Positions 25,570 to 34,870 are shown, counted from the first letter of the stretch. The stretch: DNA of 64,000 nt from Alteribacillus bidgolensis (GCF_002886255.1 NZ_KZ614149.1:1922001-1986000); one strand, 5' to 3'. The notes: generated from the letters alone by a model not told the origin. Numbers and translations are program-made.

Positions 25570-27039
25570 ATGAATACTAAAAAAATGTTTATTAATGGAG
25601 AATGGGTTTCTGCAGCCAGCGGTGAAACGCGTACCATCATCAACCCATTCAATCAAGAAAAGATCGCAGCAGTTCCAGAAGGTGATGAAACAGATACGCA
25701 AGCAGCTATTGATGCGGCGAGAAATGCATTCGATGAAGGTTCATGGCCTCATACCCCTGGAACAGAGCGCGGAAAACTTGTATTGAAAATTGCCGAATTG
25801 ATTGAACGCGACAAAAAAGAATTAGCAGAACTTGAAACGCTGGACACAGGCAAAACACTCACCGAAAGCTATGAAGACATGTGCGATATAGCGGAAGTTT
25901 TCCGCTACTACGCTGGGCTGGCTGATAAAGATGGCGGAGAAGTCATCGAATCGCCTATTCCAGATTCCAAAAGCAAGGTTGTACGAGAACCTGTCGGCGT
26001 CTGCGGACAAATTACACCGTGGAATTATCCGCTTTTGCAGGCGGCATGGAAAATAGCCCCCGCTTTAGCTTGCGGGAATACCATCATTGTAAAACCAAGC
26101 GAAATCACACCATTAACTACTATTAAAGTTACAGATCTGATCGAAGAAGCCGGTATACCTGCCGGAGTGGTTAACTTAATTTTGGGGGCTGGTCCAAAAA
26201 CCGGACAGCTTCTGGCAGAAAGCCATGCGGTTGATCTTATTTCCTTTACAGGCGGCGTAGAAACTGGACGCAAAATCATGACAGCCGCCACAGGAAACTT
26301 TAAAAAGATTGCGCTTGAACTAGGCGGAAAAAATCCGAATGTCGTATTCGATGATGCAGACTTCGAAACAGCCGTAGACCAAGCATTGAATGCCGTATTT
26401 TTCCACGCCGGACAAGTATGCTCTGCAGGAGCGCGCTTACTCGTGCAAGACACGATTCATGATGCGTTTGTTAAGGAGCTGGTGGAGCGAACCAAACAAA
26501 TCAAACTTGGTAACGGCTTTGATGAGTCTACTCAATCCGGTCCGCTCATCTCAAAAGAGCATCGTGCAAAAGTAGAAAACTATGTAGAGATTGGTATAAA
26601 GGAAGGAGCAAACCTGGTTATCGGCGGCAAACGTCCGGAAGCAGACGAACTGCAGGACGGTTTCTTCTTTGAACCGACCATTTTCACAGACTGTGATACG
26701 TCTATGCGGATTGTTCAGGAAGAAACCTTTGGCCCGCTATTAACAATTGAGCGCTTCAGCACCGAAGAAGAAGCAGTGCAGTTAGCCAACGACTCCAAAT
26801 ACGGGCTGGCCGGAGCGGTATGGACCTCTGATATTAGAAAAGCCGAAAGAGCAGCTAGTAAGCTGCGAATGGGAACGGTATGGATCAATGATTTCCATCC
26901 TTACTTTGCCCAAGCACCATGGGGCGGGTACAAATCCTCAGGTATAGGAAGAGAATTAGGAAAACAAGGACTCGAAGAATACACCGAAGTAAAACATGTC
27001 TTCGAAAATACCGCACCTCAACCTATTAACTGGTTCTAA
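25570..27039 (+). CDS. Betaine-aldehyde dehydrogenase-like aldehyde dehydrogenase (GbsA-like)
   Basis: 489 residues, very similar throughout to B. subtilis GbsA as I recall it, including the ends INGEWVSA and FHPYFAQAPWGGYKSSG. Catalytic residues N152, E250 (ALELGGKNPN) and C284 (GQVCSAGARL) are present. GbsA oxidises betaine aldehyde to glycine betaine with NAD+. As the last gene of an operon with an amidohydrolase and a Rieske/flavoprotein pair, it may act on another aldehyde. No choline dehydrogenase (gbsB) is adjacent. GAAGGAAGAGGG precedes the ATG. Confidence 0.9.
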   Translation: MNTKKMFINGEWVSAASGETRTIINPFNQEKIAAVPEGDETDTQAAIDAARNAFDEGSWPHTPGTERGKLVLKIAELIERDKKELAELETLDTGKTLTESYEDMCDIAEVFRYYAGLADKDGGEVIESPIPDSKSKVVREPVGVCGQITPWNYPLLQAAWKIAPALACGNTIIVKPSEITPLTTIKVTDLIEEAGIPAGVVNLILGAGPKTGQLLAESHAVDLISFTGGVETGRKIMTAATGNFKKIALELGGKNPNVVFDDADFETAVDQALNAVFFHAGQVCSAGARLLVQDTIHDAFVKELVERTKQIKLGNGFDESTQSGPLISKEHRAKVENYVEIGIKEGANLVIGGKRPEADELQDGFFFEPTIFTDCDTSMRIVQEETFGPLLTIERFSTEEEAVQLANDSKYGLAGAVWTSDIRKAERAASKLRMGTVWINDFHPYFAQAPWGGYKSSGIGRELGKQGLEEYTEVKHVFENTAPQPINWF

Positions 27040-27060
27040 CATCTTATACTTCCCTAATAG

Positions 27061-27116
27061 AACGAGAAAAACACGGCTTACCGCCAAATCCAAATGGCGG
27101 AAGCCTCTTTTTTTCT
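27061..27116 (+). terminator. Terminator of the amidohydrolase operon, made from a family-1 repeat
   Basis: GGCTTACCGCC (27075-27085) pairs with GGCGGAAGCC (27096-27105), followed by TCTTTTTTTC. The hairpin and the preceding GAGAAAAACAC match the left half of repeat family 1. Confidence 0.85.
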
Positions 27117-27193
27117 TACTAAAAATTCTAAAAAAAATTAAAAACTGCTTTTTACTATACTTCAAAGCTTTCTGTCGTTTTGTCTTTTTAAAA

Positions 27194-27919
27194 TTACCTG
27201 CTTAAATCAACGGAGAATGTTTCGGGACCGGTCGGAGTGTGACTGCCTCCTTTCGGTTCAATACTAACTATTATCCATTTCACCTGGTTCATTTCTGGTC
27301 CTTTGTAGTACAATTGATTACTTCCATATCTAATCTGCAGCAGTTCATCATGCAAACGTTCATTGGGGTCAATAAGCCACAATTGATAATCCTTTTCTTC
27401 AAGTTCCGTTAAACCTTCTACTTCCATAAACATTTCGTTTGTTCTGTCATTTATCCAAATATTTCCTTTTATTTGATCTTGGTGGGTATTAATTGTGGGT
27501 AAAACCTCAAACTCAGAGGTTTGCGGGTCGTTAATGATTTCATTGTACTCAATATCTTCATTTTGCTTGACAATATTATGCTCTTGGGATGGGGTTAGCA
27601 GAGTCGACAATCCTGAACCTATTAAGAGAATAATAATTGCTATACTTGCGATCATCGCAGAGGCTAAAACGGCAGGTCTTTTTTTCTTTTTCCGCTGGGG
27701 AAGACTATCGACACTTTTATCTATACGTTTTTTCAACATTGGAGAAGGCGCCGCAGTTTTCTGCTTGTTATCTACTATTTCTTGCCACTGCCCATATCTA
27801 TCTTGACAATTTTTACACCTATCCATATGCTGCTGCAGCCGGTATGCCTTTGGTTCAGAGAGATTGCCCATGATGAAGTCAACCACCTCTTCCTCTGTCC
27901 AACCGCACTTCCTATTCAT
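27194..27919 (-). CDS. Anti-sigma factor with zinc-binding N-terminus and RskA-like C-terminus
   Basis: About 241 residues. The anti-sigma zinc motif H-x3-C-x2-C is visible as HMDRCKNC. A basic stretch and one membrane helix (around ASAMIASIAIIILLIGSGL) follow, then an extracytoplasmic RskA-like domain (GNIWINDRTNEMFMEVEGL, YQLWLID). It should hold the ECF sigma factor encoded just upstream, overlapping it by 8 bp. ATG at 27919 is chosen; a GTG four codons earlier lies inside GGAGGTG and cannot be used. Confidence 0.85.
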   Translation of the reverse strand: MNRKCGWTEEEVVDFIMGNLSEPKAYRLQQHMDRCKNCQDRYGQWQEIVDNKQKTAAPSPMLKKRIDKSVDSLPQRKKKKRPAVLASAMIASIAIIILLIGSGLSTLLTPSQEHNIVKQNEDIEYNEIINDPQTSEFEVLPTINTHQDQIKGNIWINDRTNEMFMEVEGLTELEEKDYQLWLIDPNERLHDELLQIRYGSNQLYYKGPEMNQVKWIIVSIEPKGGSHTPTGPETFSVDLSR

Positions 27920-28496
27920 TTTTCTTTTCACCTCCGTTTGAATCAGCCCACCTATGTAATATTTTTTGTTTACGCAGATTATTCAACCCATATCGAACCA
28001 ATGACTTGATCGTCCCAAGCGGACGCTTCATTCTTTTTGCCATTTCCCGCTGTGTCTGCCCTTTATAATAGGCTCCGTACAAGACGGTACGTTGTTCCTC
28101 TGGTAAATTTGCCATGGCCTGAGTGACAATTTCTCTTTCTACCCTTGACAGGACATTTACTTCCGTTACTGCAGTTGCTTCACATTGATTATTTAAAACA
28201 TCTTCCATTTTGTCTTTTAAAATAGGTTTCTTCTTTTTTATGTAATCCAAACAACGGCTTTTGGTTTTTACAGCAAGCCATGCTTTCATACTGCCTTTGT
28301 CAGACCGATACTCCGATGGGTTTTGAAAAATTTCGATAAAAACATCATGACAAATATCTTCTGCTTCGATTCTATTTTTCAAAAAATGATAGGCAATCTG
28401 GAATATAAACTGTTTATGTCTTTCATAAAACTGGTCAAATGCCTTCCGAGACCCTTGTTTGATTTGATCTAACAAATAATCAGACTCTTCATTCAT
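27912..28496 (-). CDS. ECF-type RNA polymerase sigma factor
   Basis: 194 residues, sigma-70 family. Region 2 spans about 20-90 (FYERHKQFIFQIAYHFLKN, DICHDVFIEIFQNP, KAWLAVKTKSRCLDYIKKKK). Region 4 spans about 120-180 (ANLPEEQRTVLYGAYYKG, TQREMAKRMKRPLGTIKSLV). The gene pair with a membrane anti-sigma is typical of SigK/RskA-like systems. It is divergent from the NEW3-ABC operon, which may be its target; I could not see an ECF-type -35/-10 pair with confidence. GGGGTGATAGG precedes the ATG. Confidence 0.92.
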   Translation of the reverse strand: MNEESDYLLDQIKQGSRKAFDQFYERHKQFIFQIAYHFLKNRIEAEDICHDVFIEIFQNPSEYRSDKGSMKAWLAVKTKSRCLDYIKKKKPILKDKMEDVLNNQCEATAVTEVNVLSRVEREIVTQAMANLPEEQRTVLYGAYYKGQTQREMAKRMKRPLGTIKSLVRYGLNNLRKQKILHRWADSNGGEKKNE

Positions 28497-28623
28497 ATCC
28501 TATCACCCCATTTCATAACACACTCATTTCTCTGTCAAAAATATTACATCAAAATTTTAAAAAAACAAATCCAATTTATATTTTCAATCGTACCAGTTAT
28601 AGAAATAAAGGAGGGACTCTAAA

Positions 28624-29769
28624 ATGTGGAAAAGATTTATTTATTTTATACTAGCCATTTTCGTTGGAGGAGGAGTTTTTCCTTCCTCATCTTACGCAGC
28701 AACCCTTTATACTCCGTTCACTGGTATTTCCGTGACTCCAGGGGAGACAGTTAATTATTCAGTTGATTTAACAAACGACAGCAGTTCCATTATGAATACA
28801 ACGTTTGAGATGAAGGATTTGCCGGAAGACTGGAATGTTTCCATAACATCAGGAGGGCGTGACATAGAACAACTTTCTGTGGAACCAAACGGAACCCAAA
28901 CCCTGTCTGTGGAAATAGAAGTTCCGCTGCAGGTCGAGAAAGGAAAGTATCAGTTTGAACTGATCGCAAATGGGGACAACGGACAAAGTCCTACTCTTTC
29001 TTTTCTAGTCAATATGACTGAAGAAGGAACCTTTAAAACGGAGCTCAACTCCGAACAGCCAAACATGGAAGGGCATGCGGACTCTACTTTTTCCTATCAA
29101 GCTACATTAAAAAATAGAACAGCTGAAGAACAGCATTATGCTTTAAGTGCTGACACAGCAGATGGCTGGGATGTGCAATTCAAATCAGGCGGGGATACTA
29201 TTACGTCTGCAACACTTGAACCAAATTCTACAAAAGACATTGATGTTGAAATCACACCGCCTAAAAACGTAAAGGCTGATACGTTTACGATCCCAATAAA
29301 GGCTGCCACCAGTTCTACCTCCGCCACTGCAGAGTTAGAAGCTGTCATCACTGGTACCTATAGTCTTGAATTAAGCACTCCTTCTGGAAAACTAAATACC
29401 GATATAACAGCCGGCAGAGATAAAACCATAGATTTACAAGTCACTAATAATGGAACAGCAGATATACACGATATAAAGCTATCAGGTCAACTGCCTCCAA
29501 ACTGGCAAATAGAATTTAAAGAGGACACCATACCGACTTTAGAAGCTGGAAACTCTGTAAAAGTACAAGCTACTATTCAAGCGAGCGATGAAGCAATTGC
29601 AGGAGACTACGTTGCTAATTTAAAAGCTGAATCACCAGAAGCCTCCTCTGAAGCAGCCTACAGAATTTCTGTGGAAACTTCTGTTTTGTGGGGATTCACC
29701 GGCGCAGCTATTATACTAGCAGTATTAGGCGGCCTGTTTTACTTATTTAAGAAGTATGGGAGGCGATAA
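28624..29769 (+). CDS. Secreted, membrane-anchored NEW3-domain protein
   Basis: 381 residues: a signal peptide ending near SSSYAA (residue 26), three Ig-like NEW3 repeats (about 30-130, 135-245, 250-350; each with a PxxWxV/I-type strand such as LPEDWNVSI, GWDVQF, LPPNWQIEF) and a C-terminal membrane helix (FTGAAIILAVLGGLFYLF) with basic tail. No enzymatic domain is seen. It is 3 bp upstream of an ABC ATPase gene and is probably an extracellular partner of that exporter. AAAGGAGGG precedes the ATG. Confidence 0.85.
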   Translation: MWKRFIYFILAIFVGGGVFPSSSYAATLYTPFTGISVTPGETVNYSVDLTNDSSSIMNTTFEMKDLPEDWNVSITSGGRDIEQLSVEPNGTQTLSVEIEVPLQVEKGKYQFELIANGDNGQSPTLSFLVNMTEEGTFKTELNSEQPNMEGHADSTFSYQATLKNRTAEEQHYALSADTADGWDVQFKSGGDTITSATLEPNSTKDIDVEITPPKNVKADTFTIPIKAATSSTSATAELEAVITGTYSLELSTPSGKLNTDITAGRDKTIDLQVTNNGTADIHDIKLSGQLPPNWQIEFKEDTIPTLEAGNSVKVQATIQASDEAIAGDYVANLKAESPEASSEAAYRISVETSVLWGFTGAAIILAVLGGLFYLFKKYGRR

Positions 29770-29772
29770 GAC

Positions 29773-30726
29773 ATGTCCGAGACCATCATTACCTTAAATA
29801 ATTTAACCAAGTTTTACGATGATACGCCGGCTGTCGATCGCCTGTCTTTATCCATAGAACGCGGAGAAATTTTTGGATTATTAGGGCCAAATGGTGCAGG
29901 AAAATCCACTGCCATTTTAATGATGCTCGGTTTAAGTGAGCCTGCTTCAGGATCGGTAGAAGTGTGTGGGATCAATTCAATTAGAGAACCGCTGGCAGTC
30001 AAAAGAAGAGTCGGGTATTTACCGGATGACCTCGGTTTTTACGAGACAATGACCGGGTTGGAAAATATACTATACACGGCTTCTTTAAATGGAATTCCTA
30101 AAAAAGAAACAGAAGAAGATGCTCATTCGCTGCTTAGAAAAGTTGGGCTTTCTGATGCCGCACATAAGAAGGCAGGAAAATATTCAAGAGGAATGAGACA
30201 ACGATTGGGTCTGGCTGATGTACTAATTAAAAAACCTGAAATCATTATTTTGGATGAACCGACATTAGGGATTGATCCAGAAGGTGTAAGAGAGATCCTA
30301 GACTTGATCAAGCGATTAAACAAGGAAGAAAACATCACAGTACTCTTGTCTTCTCACCATTTACATCAAGTACAGGAGATTTGTGACCGGGTCGGAATTT
30401 TTGTTGAAGGAAAACTGCTTGCTAAAGGGGATATAGCGTCCCTTGCATCGCAGCTATTTTTAGAAGAATCTTTTGTTGTTTACATCAATGCTGAGCCCGT
30501 AACTAAGGAGCTTCAATCCAATTTAATGCAATTACCCGAGGTAGAAACAATTCGCGTTACGCCTGAGCACTTAGAAATTTTTTGCTCAGCAAACATATCG
30601 GATCACATTGCAAAAGCCGTGATAGAATCAGGTGCTTCATTGACCTATTTAAGCCAGAAAAACTATGGATTGGACGAAATTTATCATCGTTATTTTAAAG
30701 GAAGTGGTGTGCATGAACATCAGTAA
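29773..30726 (+). CDS. ABC transporter ATP-binding protein
   Basis: 317 residues. Walker A GPNGAGKST, Q-loop region, signature YSRGMRQRLGLADVL, Walker B IIILDEPTLGI and H-loop SSHHL are all present. The C-terminal ~90 residues are an accessory domain common in ABC-2 exporters. It is co-transcribed with the NEW3 protein upstream and the permease downstream. The substrate is unknown. Confidence 0.93.
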   Translation: MSETIITLNNLTKFYDDTPAVDRLSLSIERGEIFGLLGPNGAGKSTAILMMLGLSEPASGSVEVCGINSIREPLAVKRRVGYLPDDLGFYETMTGLENILYTASLNGIPKKETEEDAHSLLRKVGLSDAAHKKAGKYSRGMRQRLGLADVLIKKPEIIILDEPTLGIDPEGVREILDLIKRLNKEENITVLLSSHHLHQVQEICDRVGIFVEGKLLAKGDIASLASQLFLEESFVVYINAEPVTKELQSNLMQLPEVETIRVTPEHLEIFCSANISDHIAKAVIESGASLTYLSQKNYGLDEIYHRYFKGSGVHEHQ

Positions 30727-31759
30727 ATTCAACAGAAAAAAGTTCATCCTGCCGTCTATTGGTTTTTACAAAGAACACCGAGAAGTCACCAAATATTCCT
30801 TTATATTTTGGGCTGTTGTCCGCAAAGAATTTACTGACTATCTAACAAGCTGGCGAATTATCATTCTTCTTGCGATCATTGCTTTAACGTGTCTCGGTTC
30901 GCTCTATACTGCCGTCACGGCCATTCAGGATGCCATTTCTCAATCAGAAGAAGCACAATCGATAGCAGCCGATTCCTTTTTATTTTTAAAGTTATTTACT
31001 GTGTCTGATGGAACATTGCCCCCTTTCACTACGTTTATTACATTTCTTGGACCGCTGTTAGGAATTGCACTAGGATTTGATGCCATAAACTCTGAAAGAA
31101 ATAAAGGAACGTTAAGCCGGTTAATGGCACAGCCGATTCCAAGAGACTATGTGCTGAATGCAAAATTCACTTCCGCTCTTCTGATAAATGTGGTGTTGTT
31201 TTTCATGCTCGGCCTATTAGTCATGGGACTGGGAATTCTCATCATTGGGATTCCCCCAACTTTTGAAGAGTTTATGCGCATTATACTTTTTCTCGTTATA
31301 AGTGTCGCGTACGTTGCATTTTGGCTGAATGTTGGTATTTTATTTTCTGTTCAATTCAGACAACCGGCAACATCCGCACTTGCAGGCATTGCTATCTGGA
31401 TATTTTTCAGTGTGTTCTATTCCATGATTATCAGTCTTATTCAAAAGACTATGATGCCAAGTGCCGGTAGTCAGCAAGTACAAGAAGCTATTGCCCAATA
31501 TGGATTTATTCAAAATTTATCAAGACTTTCTCCAAGTTACTTGTTCAATGAATCCACAACGATTTTGCTGACGCCATCCGTACGTACGCTTGGACCGTTG
31601 TCTATGGAACAGAGAACGGGAGCAATTCCTAGTCCACTTCCGCTAGACCAAAGCCTCATCCTGATATGGCCGCAATTAACCAGTTTGATTGCTATTACAG
31701 TGGTGTGTTTTGCGATCTCTTATGTCATATTTATGAAACAAGAAATCCGGTCCAAATAA
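30713..31759 (+). CDS. ABC-2 type transporter permease
   Basis: 348 residues with six predicted membrane helices. WAVVRKEFTDYLTSWRIIIL and the middle DAINSERNKGTLSRLMAQP are classic ABC-2 permease segments. ATG at 30713 is used, giving a 14-bp overlap with the ATPase gene and GGAAGTGG as ribosome binding site. Confidence 0.9.
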   Translation: MNISKFNRKKFILPSIGFYKEHREVTKYSFIFWAVVRKEFTDYLTSWRIIILLAIIALTCLGSLYTAVTAIQDAISQSEEAQSIAADSFLFLKLFTVSDGTLPPFTTFITFLGPLLGIALGFDAINSERNKGTLSRLMAQPIPRDYVLNAKFTSALLINVVLFFMLGLLVMGLGILIIGIPPTFEEFMRIILFLVISVAYVAFWLNVGILFSVQFRQPATSALAGIAIWIFFSVFYSMIISLIQKTMMPSAGSQQVQEAIAQYGFIQNLSRLSPSYLFNESTTILLTPSVRTLGPLSMEQRTGAIPSPLPLDQSLILIWPQLTSLIAITVVCFAISYVIFMKQEIRSK

Positions 31760-31778
31760 CTAACATAAGTAACATCTA

Positions 31779-31850
31779 AAATGGCTGGCCGCCGGGGTCA
31801 ATAGCGAAGGCAGCAGTTTTACTTATGCTATTTACCTATTACCTTTGGTT
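31779..31850 (+). repeat. Degenerate family-1 repeat fragment
   Basis: GGCTGGCCGCCGGGG ... CAGCAGTTTTACTTATGCTA keeps the order of family-1 elements, but the hairpin is damaged. It lies between converging genes. Confidence 0.4.
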
Positions 31851-31851
31851 G

Positions 31852-32007
31852 CTAGTTGGGGTATGACAACGGTGGAATGTTTCGCAACTTTCCACCGCTC
31901 CATTTGTTATTCTTTTGTATTACCATTTCTTTTACTATCTTTACCTTTATTTCATTTTCTATTTCCTCATTGCTAGAGTCGGCATTTATGGAAGTGTGAT
32001 ACATCAT
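31852..32007 (-). CDS. Small hypothetical protein, 51 residues
   Basis: Hydrophilic peptide starting MMYHTSINADSSNEE, with AGAAGG 6 nt upstream of the ATG. No family is recognised. Its 3' half contains a perfect CGGTGGAA/TTCCACCG dyad (31871-31898), so this may be regulatory DNA rather than a gene. Confidence 0.35.
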   Translation of the reverse strand: MMYHTSINADSSNEEIENEIKVKIVKEMVIQKNNKWSGGKLRNIPPLSYPN

Positions 32008-32066
32008 GTTTAACCTTCTTTTATAAAAGACTCCCAATATATTTATTTAACATTGACATTTATAAA

Positions 32067-32876
32067 TTACTGTATGTTCTCTAAAGCTTGCTTTACATTA
32101 GCAAAAGATTCAATAGCAGATAATTCTATATTGCTGCTTACTACCGTTTGAACGAGTTCAGGGCGCATGCCTGCAGAAACTACGTGTATCCCCATCATAC
32201 GAAGCATTTCACCTATTTGATGAAGTGATAGTGTAATTTGGCTATTTATTGTTAACACACCTTAAAAATCAGCTATAACATGTTTTACTTCCATATCTGC
32301 AATTCTCGGGACAACATTGTCCATTAGATGCTCGGCTCTATTCTTATCAATATAACCAATCAATGGAAGAATCACGATATCATCTTTAATAGGCACGATA
32401 GGTGCTGACAATTTGAGGGGTTCATCTTCGTTATATTTATCGGAAAGACATTTAAACGAGAAAAAGGTTTCATTTAAGCTTATATCTAACATGTTATTTA
32501 TCCGTTTTAATATATAAGCATTTTCTTTCACAGACAAATCAAGTTCAACACTAATCCTTGTTAGTATTTCATTAAAAATATCTCTTGTTGGTGGATAACG
32601 AACAACAATTTCTGATATTTCTCCCTTAGATGATATTTGCATTTCTGCATTCTTTTTACTCCACTCTATAAGAGCTTTTGGTGCTCCATTTTTTTCTTCT
32701 TCCATAAGTGATTCCCCAAAAAACTTCAAAAGCTCAATATACATAGCAATGGCTTGTTCTTTCTCCCAGTTTGGAATGTCTAGCTGCATTCTGTTAAGTA
32801 CCGACTCAACCACTTCCACAGCTAAAGGTTCTGCATTTTCATGTATGTATGTAGAGAAATTTAAAAATGGGGCCAT
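32067..32876 (-). pseudogene. RsbR paralogue (stressosome protein) interrupted by one in-frame stop
   Basis: The frame encodes an RsbR-type RsbT co-antagonist: N-terminal globin-like sensor (about 1-140) and a C-terminal STAS domain. TAA at 32262-32264 follows VIADF, where family members read VIADFSG. The same frame continues at once with GVLTINSQITLSLHQIGEML and MRPELVQTVV to the normal C-terminus. One substitution (TCA to TAA) explains it. Without the second half the STAS domain is cut through its core, so the product is probably non-functional unless read through. No rsbS or rsbT gene is adjacent. Confidence 0.85.
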
Positions 32877-32989
32877 CCTTACTCACACCTTCTAATTGTA
32901 TTTAACTAGTTCTGCATTATGCTGAGCCTTCTTTGCAATTAATCTATTAGTTAAATTTTATATTTTTTGATTATTTTAACAAGAATACA

Positions 32990-33020
32990 ATAAGAGGAAC
33001 TGCCCAAAAGTGACAGCTCC
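32990..33020 (-). terminator. Weak terminator candidate after htrA
   Basis: GGAACTG/CAGCTCC (one G-U pair) with TCTTATTG following on the minus strand, 60 bp after the htrA stop. Confidence 0.45.
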
Positions 33021-33080
33021 TTGTCGTTTTCACCTCACCCCTTATACAATGGAAAGTGAATTTCCTTTTCCTATCACTCC

Positions 33081-34271
33081 TTAGGTTTGCGTCTCGCCTG
33101 ACTCCCCAAGAGTCAACTCTGTCGTTTGCTGTTCACCATTGCGGTAGAATGTAATTTTAATAGTCTCTCCCACTTCCACTTCCTTATAAAGGATATTTCT
33201 TAAAGCATTGCCATCTGTTATATTTTCATCATTTATGGCTGTAATAACATCATATTGTTGAAGTCCGGCTTTTTCAGCTGGCGAGCCAGAGGCTACACTA
33301 TTTACAAAAACCCCCTCCTCGACATCTTTCGGAAGTTTCAACGTTTTTTCCCACTGGACACTAGGAATCTGGTCTAAGGATCCAATCGTTACACCAAGCT
33401 GAGGCCGTGCTACTTGGCCAGTTTCTTCGAGATCTTCAAGTACTGGAATCACAACATTGGAAGGGGTGGCAAAACCGATGCCTTCTACGGCAGACTGTGC
33501 AATTTTCATGGAATTTATTCCGATCACTTGTCCTTTAATATTTATAAGAGCACCACCGCTGTTCCCTGGATTAATGGCTGCATCGGTTTGCAGCACGTCT
33601 GCATTCCAATCGATTTGTTCATCACCATTTAAATCTACCGGAATGCTGCGATCTACAGCACTAATAATTCCTTGTGTGACGGTTCCATCAAGATTTGAAC
33701 CTAGCGGATTTCCGATCGCAATCGCCGGTTCTCCTGCAGAGAGAGTTTTTGAGTTGCCAAACTCCGCTACTGTATCAACATGTTCTGCATCTATGCTTAA
33801 CACAGCTAAATCAGTCAATGGATCAGAACCGACTACTTCAGCCTCTACTCTTTCCTCATTAGCCAAACCTACTTCGATTTCATTGCTTTCTTGTACGACA
33901 TGATGATTAGTTACAATATAGGCAGTATCTCCTTCTTTTTTATAAATAACGCCAGAGCCAGACCCTTGAGGTTCCATCCCACCGGACTGCTGCAAATTGA
34001 AAATTCCAACAACCGCATCCGACACCTGCTCTACAGCTGATGTAACCCCGCTTGATACTTCTACACTTTCACTCGTCATTTCTTTCACTTCCATCTCAGC
34101 CTCAGACGATTGTTCTTGGCTATTGGAACTAGCTGTCGAAAGTAAACCTTCACTATTTACAAATGGCATCGTTATTCCTACTGCTGCAGCTCCAATCACC
34201 GCTCCAATCAATCCGGTGATCCCCGCTTTTTTGTTTTGATTATTCTTTTCTGGTTTTATTTTGTCATCCAT
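33081..34271 (-). CDS. htrA: Membrane-anchored trypsin-like serine protease HtrA
   Basis: 396 residues. A short cytoplasmic N-terminus, one membrane helix (about 16-38), a Ser/Glu-rich linker, a trypsin-like domain with catalytic H124 (TNHHVV), D154 (DLAVL) and S238 (NPGNSGGALI), and a C-terminal PDZ domain (about 290-385). It degrades misfolded exported proteins at the outer membrane face. The three B. subtilis paralogues (HtrA, HtrB, HtrC/YyxA) cannot be told apart here. A dyad (34314-34332) lies upstream. Confidence 0.93.
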   Translation of the reverse strand: MDDKIKPEKNNQNKKAGITGLIGAVIGAAAVGITMPFVNSEGLLSTASSNSQEQSSEAEMEVKEMTSESVEVSSGVTSAVEQVSDAVVGIFNLQQSGGMEPQGSGSGVIYKKEGDTAYIVTNHHVVQESNEIEVGLANEERVEAEVVGSDPLTDLAVLSIDAEHVDTVAEFGNSKTLSAGEPAIAIGNPLGSNLDGTVTQGIISAVDRSIPVDLNGDEQIDWNADVLQTDAAINPGNSGGALINIKGQVIGINSMKIAQSAVEGIGFATPSNVVIPVLEDLEETGQVARPQLGVTIGSLDQIPSVQWEKTLKLPKDVEEGVFVNSVASGSPAEKAGLQQYDVITAINDENITDGNALRNILYKEVEVGETIKITFYRNGEQQTTELTLGESGETQT

Positions 34272-34313
34272 TTATTAGTGCCTCCCTTTTTATTATGATC
34301 TCTCTTCGATATG

Positions 34314-34332
34314 TTTCATTTTATTGATGAAA
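34314..34332 (-). promoter_or_regulatory. Inverted repeat upstream of htrA
   Basis: TTTCAT-tttattg-ATGAAA, 42 bp upstream of the htrA start. It could be an operator for an envelope-stress regulator; CssR binding is a guess since its known box is a direct repeat. Confidence 0.35.
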
Positions 34333-34360
34333 TGTGTCAGCTATATATCTAAAGTCATGA

Positions 34361-34408
34361 AAAAGAAAAAGGACGCTGTTCCCTTATTACAGGAAAGCGT
34401 CCTTTTTT
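34361..34408 (-). terminator. Terminator of the thiC transcript
   Basis: AAAAGGACGCT/AGCGTCCTTTT (11 bp) with T-runs on both strands, about 290 bp after the small gene's stop. Confidence 0.8.
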
Positions 34409-34696
34409 GTATTTATACATGTATCACTGATTTATATTTCTAACTTCTAGAAATTTTCTTAACTGCAGTTGATGGAAGTACCTCTTTTCAAAAATAAGCA
34501 TAAACATTTACATCAATGTATTCATCCTTCATTGCAGGCTTCATTAATGGTGAAGGGCGTTTTCCATGATATTGCGACTTCGCCACGGGGTATCATTCTT
34601 ATAGTTATCATATTCATGTGTATGTTCCTGTGATTTTAAAAAGAGATCATCCAATAATTCAACATGTCTTAGTAATTTATAATAAAAATTGTTGTT

Positions 34697-34870
34697 TTAG
34701 TAATATAAAACTTCTATTTTATGACACTTTATACATTTCTCATAATACGAATTGCCTTCAAAATGGTGATGACAGTTTTGCTGGATTTCTTTTAAGCGGT
34801 TTTCCAAAAAAGCAAGATAGGCTTTAGACTGTTTCATTTCCTCTTCAATTTCTTGGACCTTTGACAACAT
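34697..34870 (-). CDS. 57-residue coiled-coil/CxxC protein downstream of thiC
   Basis: Starts MLSKVQEIEEEMKQSKAYL behind a perfect site (TAGGAGGTGGGC). Residues 4-31 are predicted helical/coiled coil. C33-HHH, then C46-x-x-C49-H50 form a plausible metal-binding set. No named family is recognised. The ATG is 17 bp after the thiC stop, so it is probably in the TPP-controlled transcript; a thiamine link is inference. Confidence 0.7.
   Translation of the reverse strand: MLSKVQEIEEEMKQSKAYLAFLENRLKEIQQNCHHHFEGNSYYEKCIKCHKIEVLYY

Larger units (their letters stand above)
34272..34696. other. Gap upstream of htrA
   Basis: 425 bp. Contents: htrA ribosome binding site, dyad at 34314-34332, terminator at 34361-34408, and 50 sense codons in frame with the 57-residue gene after its stop (34544-34696). 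No other gene is seen. Confidence 0.5.

Noticed and set aside
28500..28623. ECF-type autoregulatory promoter between the sigma gene and the NEW3 operon
   Set aside because: TTGACA at about 28540 would place the start inside the ribosome binding site, and no clear ECF -35/-10 pair was found.
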